Assembly: GCF_009765275.1 (NCBI RefSeq)
Contig: NZ_VOPH01000006.1
Span: forward strand, 1-64,000
Origin: Chachezhania sediminis
GTDB taxonomy: Bacteria; Pseudomonadota; Alphaproteobacteria; Rhodobacterales; Rhodobacteraceae
DNA length: 64,000 bases
Reading direction: 5' to 3'
The notes beneath the pieces are model-generated. The model was not told the origin of the DNA. It was given only the letters and a program-made list of their open reading frames with translations, and did not search any database. The position numbers and the translations under genes were made by a program. Shown one piece after another: positions 63,441 to 64,000 of this stretch (its first letter is position 1; each line of letters begins with the position of its first letter).

Positions 63441-64000
63441 GTGACAGACGTGAGCGCAGAACCGGACGAGACGCCAAGTGCCGCCGAAATCATCGTCCGC
63501 GACATCCTGCGCGGGCTTTACGAGGGGCGCTATGTCTCGGGGCAGCGGCTGGTCGAACCGGACCTGATCGAACGCTATGGCGTCAGCCGCTCGACGGTGC
63601 GCGAGGCGATCAAGCGGCTGGCCGCGCAGGGCGTCGTGGAAACCCGCCACCAGCACGGGGCGCGGATCCTGAACGTCACGCGCGAAGAGGCGCTGAACAT
63701 CCTTTCCATCGCCGAGTTGCTGGTGGGACTTGCCGCCCGCCAGGCGGCCGAGCACATCGACGAGGGCGACGGCCGCAAGGCCCTGCAGGACGCGCTGGAC
63801 TACGTAACCGAGGCGGCGGCGGCCGAGGACCGGTTCACCTTCATCCAGGCGCGAAACCGCTTTCACCGCGCGCTGGCGCGGATCGCGCGCAGTCGGGTTC
63901 TGGAACAGACTCTGGCCAACCTTCATGTCCATCTTGTGCGCAACAAGCTGGTCATGACGCCGGAAGAGCGCGCCACCTCCTACCGTTGGATCGCCGACGC
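63441..64000 (+). CDS. GntR-family (FadR/FCD) regulator, cut by the right edge
   Basis: The first 186 residues are present. A winged helix (about 14 to 80) with LVEPDLIERYGVSRSTVREAI and KRLAAQGVVETRHQHGARI is followed by the start of an FCD domain (about 88 on) with the His in ARNRFHRALARIA. GTG 63441 has AAGAGA upstream; GTG 63450 is also possible. It is 75 bases after the acyl-CoA dehydrogenase stop and probably regulates that gene group. It is a more distant relative of the two GntR proteins at 13115 and 24099. Confidence 0.88.
   Translation, partial: MTDVSAEPDETPSAAEIIVRDILRGLYEGRYVSGQRLVEPDLIERYGVSRSTVREAIKRLAAQGVVETRHQHGARILNVTREEALNILSIAELLVGLAARQAAEHIDEGDGRKALQDALDYVTEAAAAEDRFTFIQARNRFHRALARIARSRVLEQTLANLHVHLVRNKLVMTPEERATSYRWIAD

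Overview
The window is GC-rich DNA with dense, short-spaced operons, many ATGA start/stop overlaps, several GTG starts and G+C-rich codons throughout. The protein families (FCD-type GntR regulators, peptide-type ABC importer, quinol-linked malate oxidation, a cyanide-insensitive-type bd oxidase, Tat substrates, YtcA-HlyD-FUSC efflux) suggest an alphaproteobacterium, most likely of the Rhodobacterales. No rRNA, tRNA, CRISPR array or complete insertion sequence was seen. The only mobile trace is a 275-base IS5-family remnant that breaks a LivH-type permease at the left edge.

Layout. 1-475: truncated livH fused to the IS remnant. 919-2711 (minus): LytS/LytTR two-component pair. 2892-9773 (minus): a 2293-residue autotransporter built from glycine-rich repeats. 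10820-24818: a catabolic island with an SMP-30 lactonase, a HpcH-type aldolase, a RidA protein, a GntR regulator, a complete peptide-type ABC importer, a two-subunit N,N-dimethylformamidase-like enzyme, a D-serine-deaminase-like PLP enzyme, an SDR and a second, paralogous GntR. AT-rich operator-like sites lie at both divergent or leading promoters of the first half. 25068-29658 (minus): fumC, a ThrE-like exporter, a cupin and malate:quinone oxidoreductase in one operon. 30170-34756: pyruvate:quinone oxidoreductase divergent from a CioAB-type oxidase. 34927-40283: a Ca2+/H+ antiporter, an MgtE lacking its N domain, and a YtcA-HlyD-FUSC pump. 40450-47006: Ntn amide hydrolase, glutamate decarboxylase, membrane protein, amidohydrolase with a Cys-rich leader, TolC-type lipoprotein.

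47333-54083 is the most distinctive redox locus. An OmpR/EnvZ-type pair is transcribed away from a PepSY protein, an Asp-rich secreted protein, a DUF2271 protein carrying an FMN-transferase target motif, a PepSY/flavodoxin/FNR fusion and an ApbE FMN transferase. It looks like a dedicated route that moves electrons from cytoplasmic NAD(P)H to a covalently flavinylated periplasmic protein. A symmetrical operator lies in the divergent promoter.

54411-57722 (minus) holds two transglutaminase-like proteins, two small proteins and a secreted protein of seven Cys-pair repeats. 58216-58422 is a cold-shock gene with a visible promoter and about 120-nt leader. 59080-64000 is a second catabolic group: hydroxyisobutyrate-type dehydrogenase, SDR, class IV aminotransferase, acyl-CoA dehydrogenase and a GntR gene cut by the right edge.

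All functional names rest on reading motifs by eye. No database search was possible.
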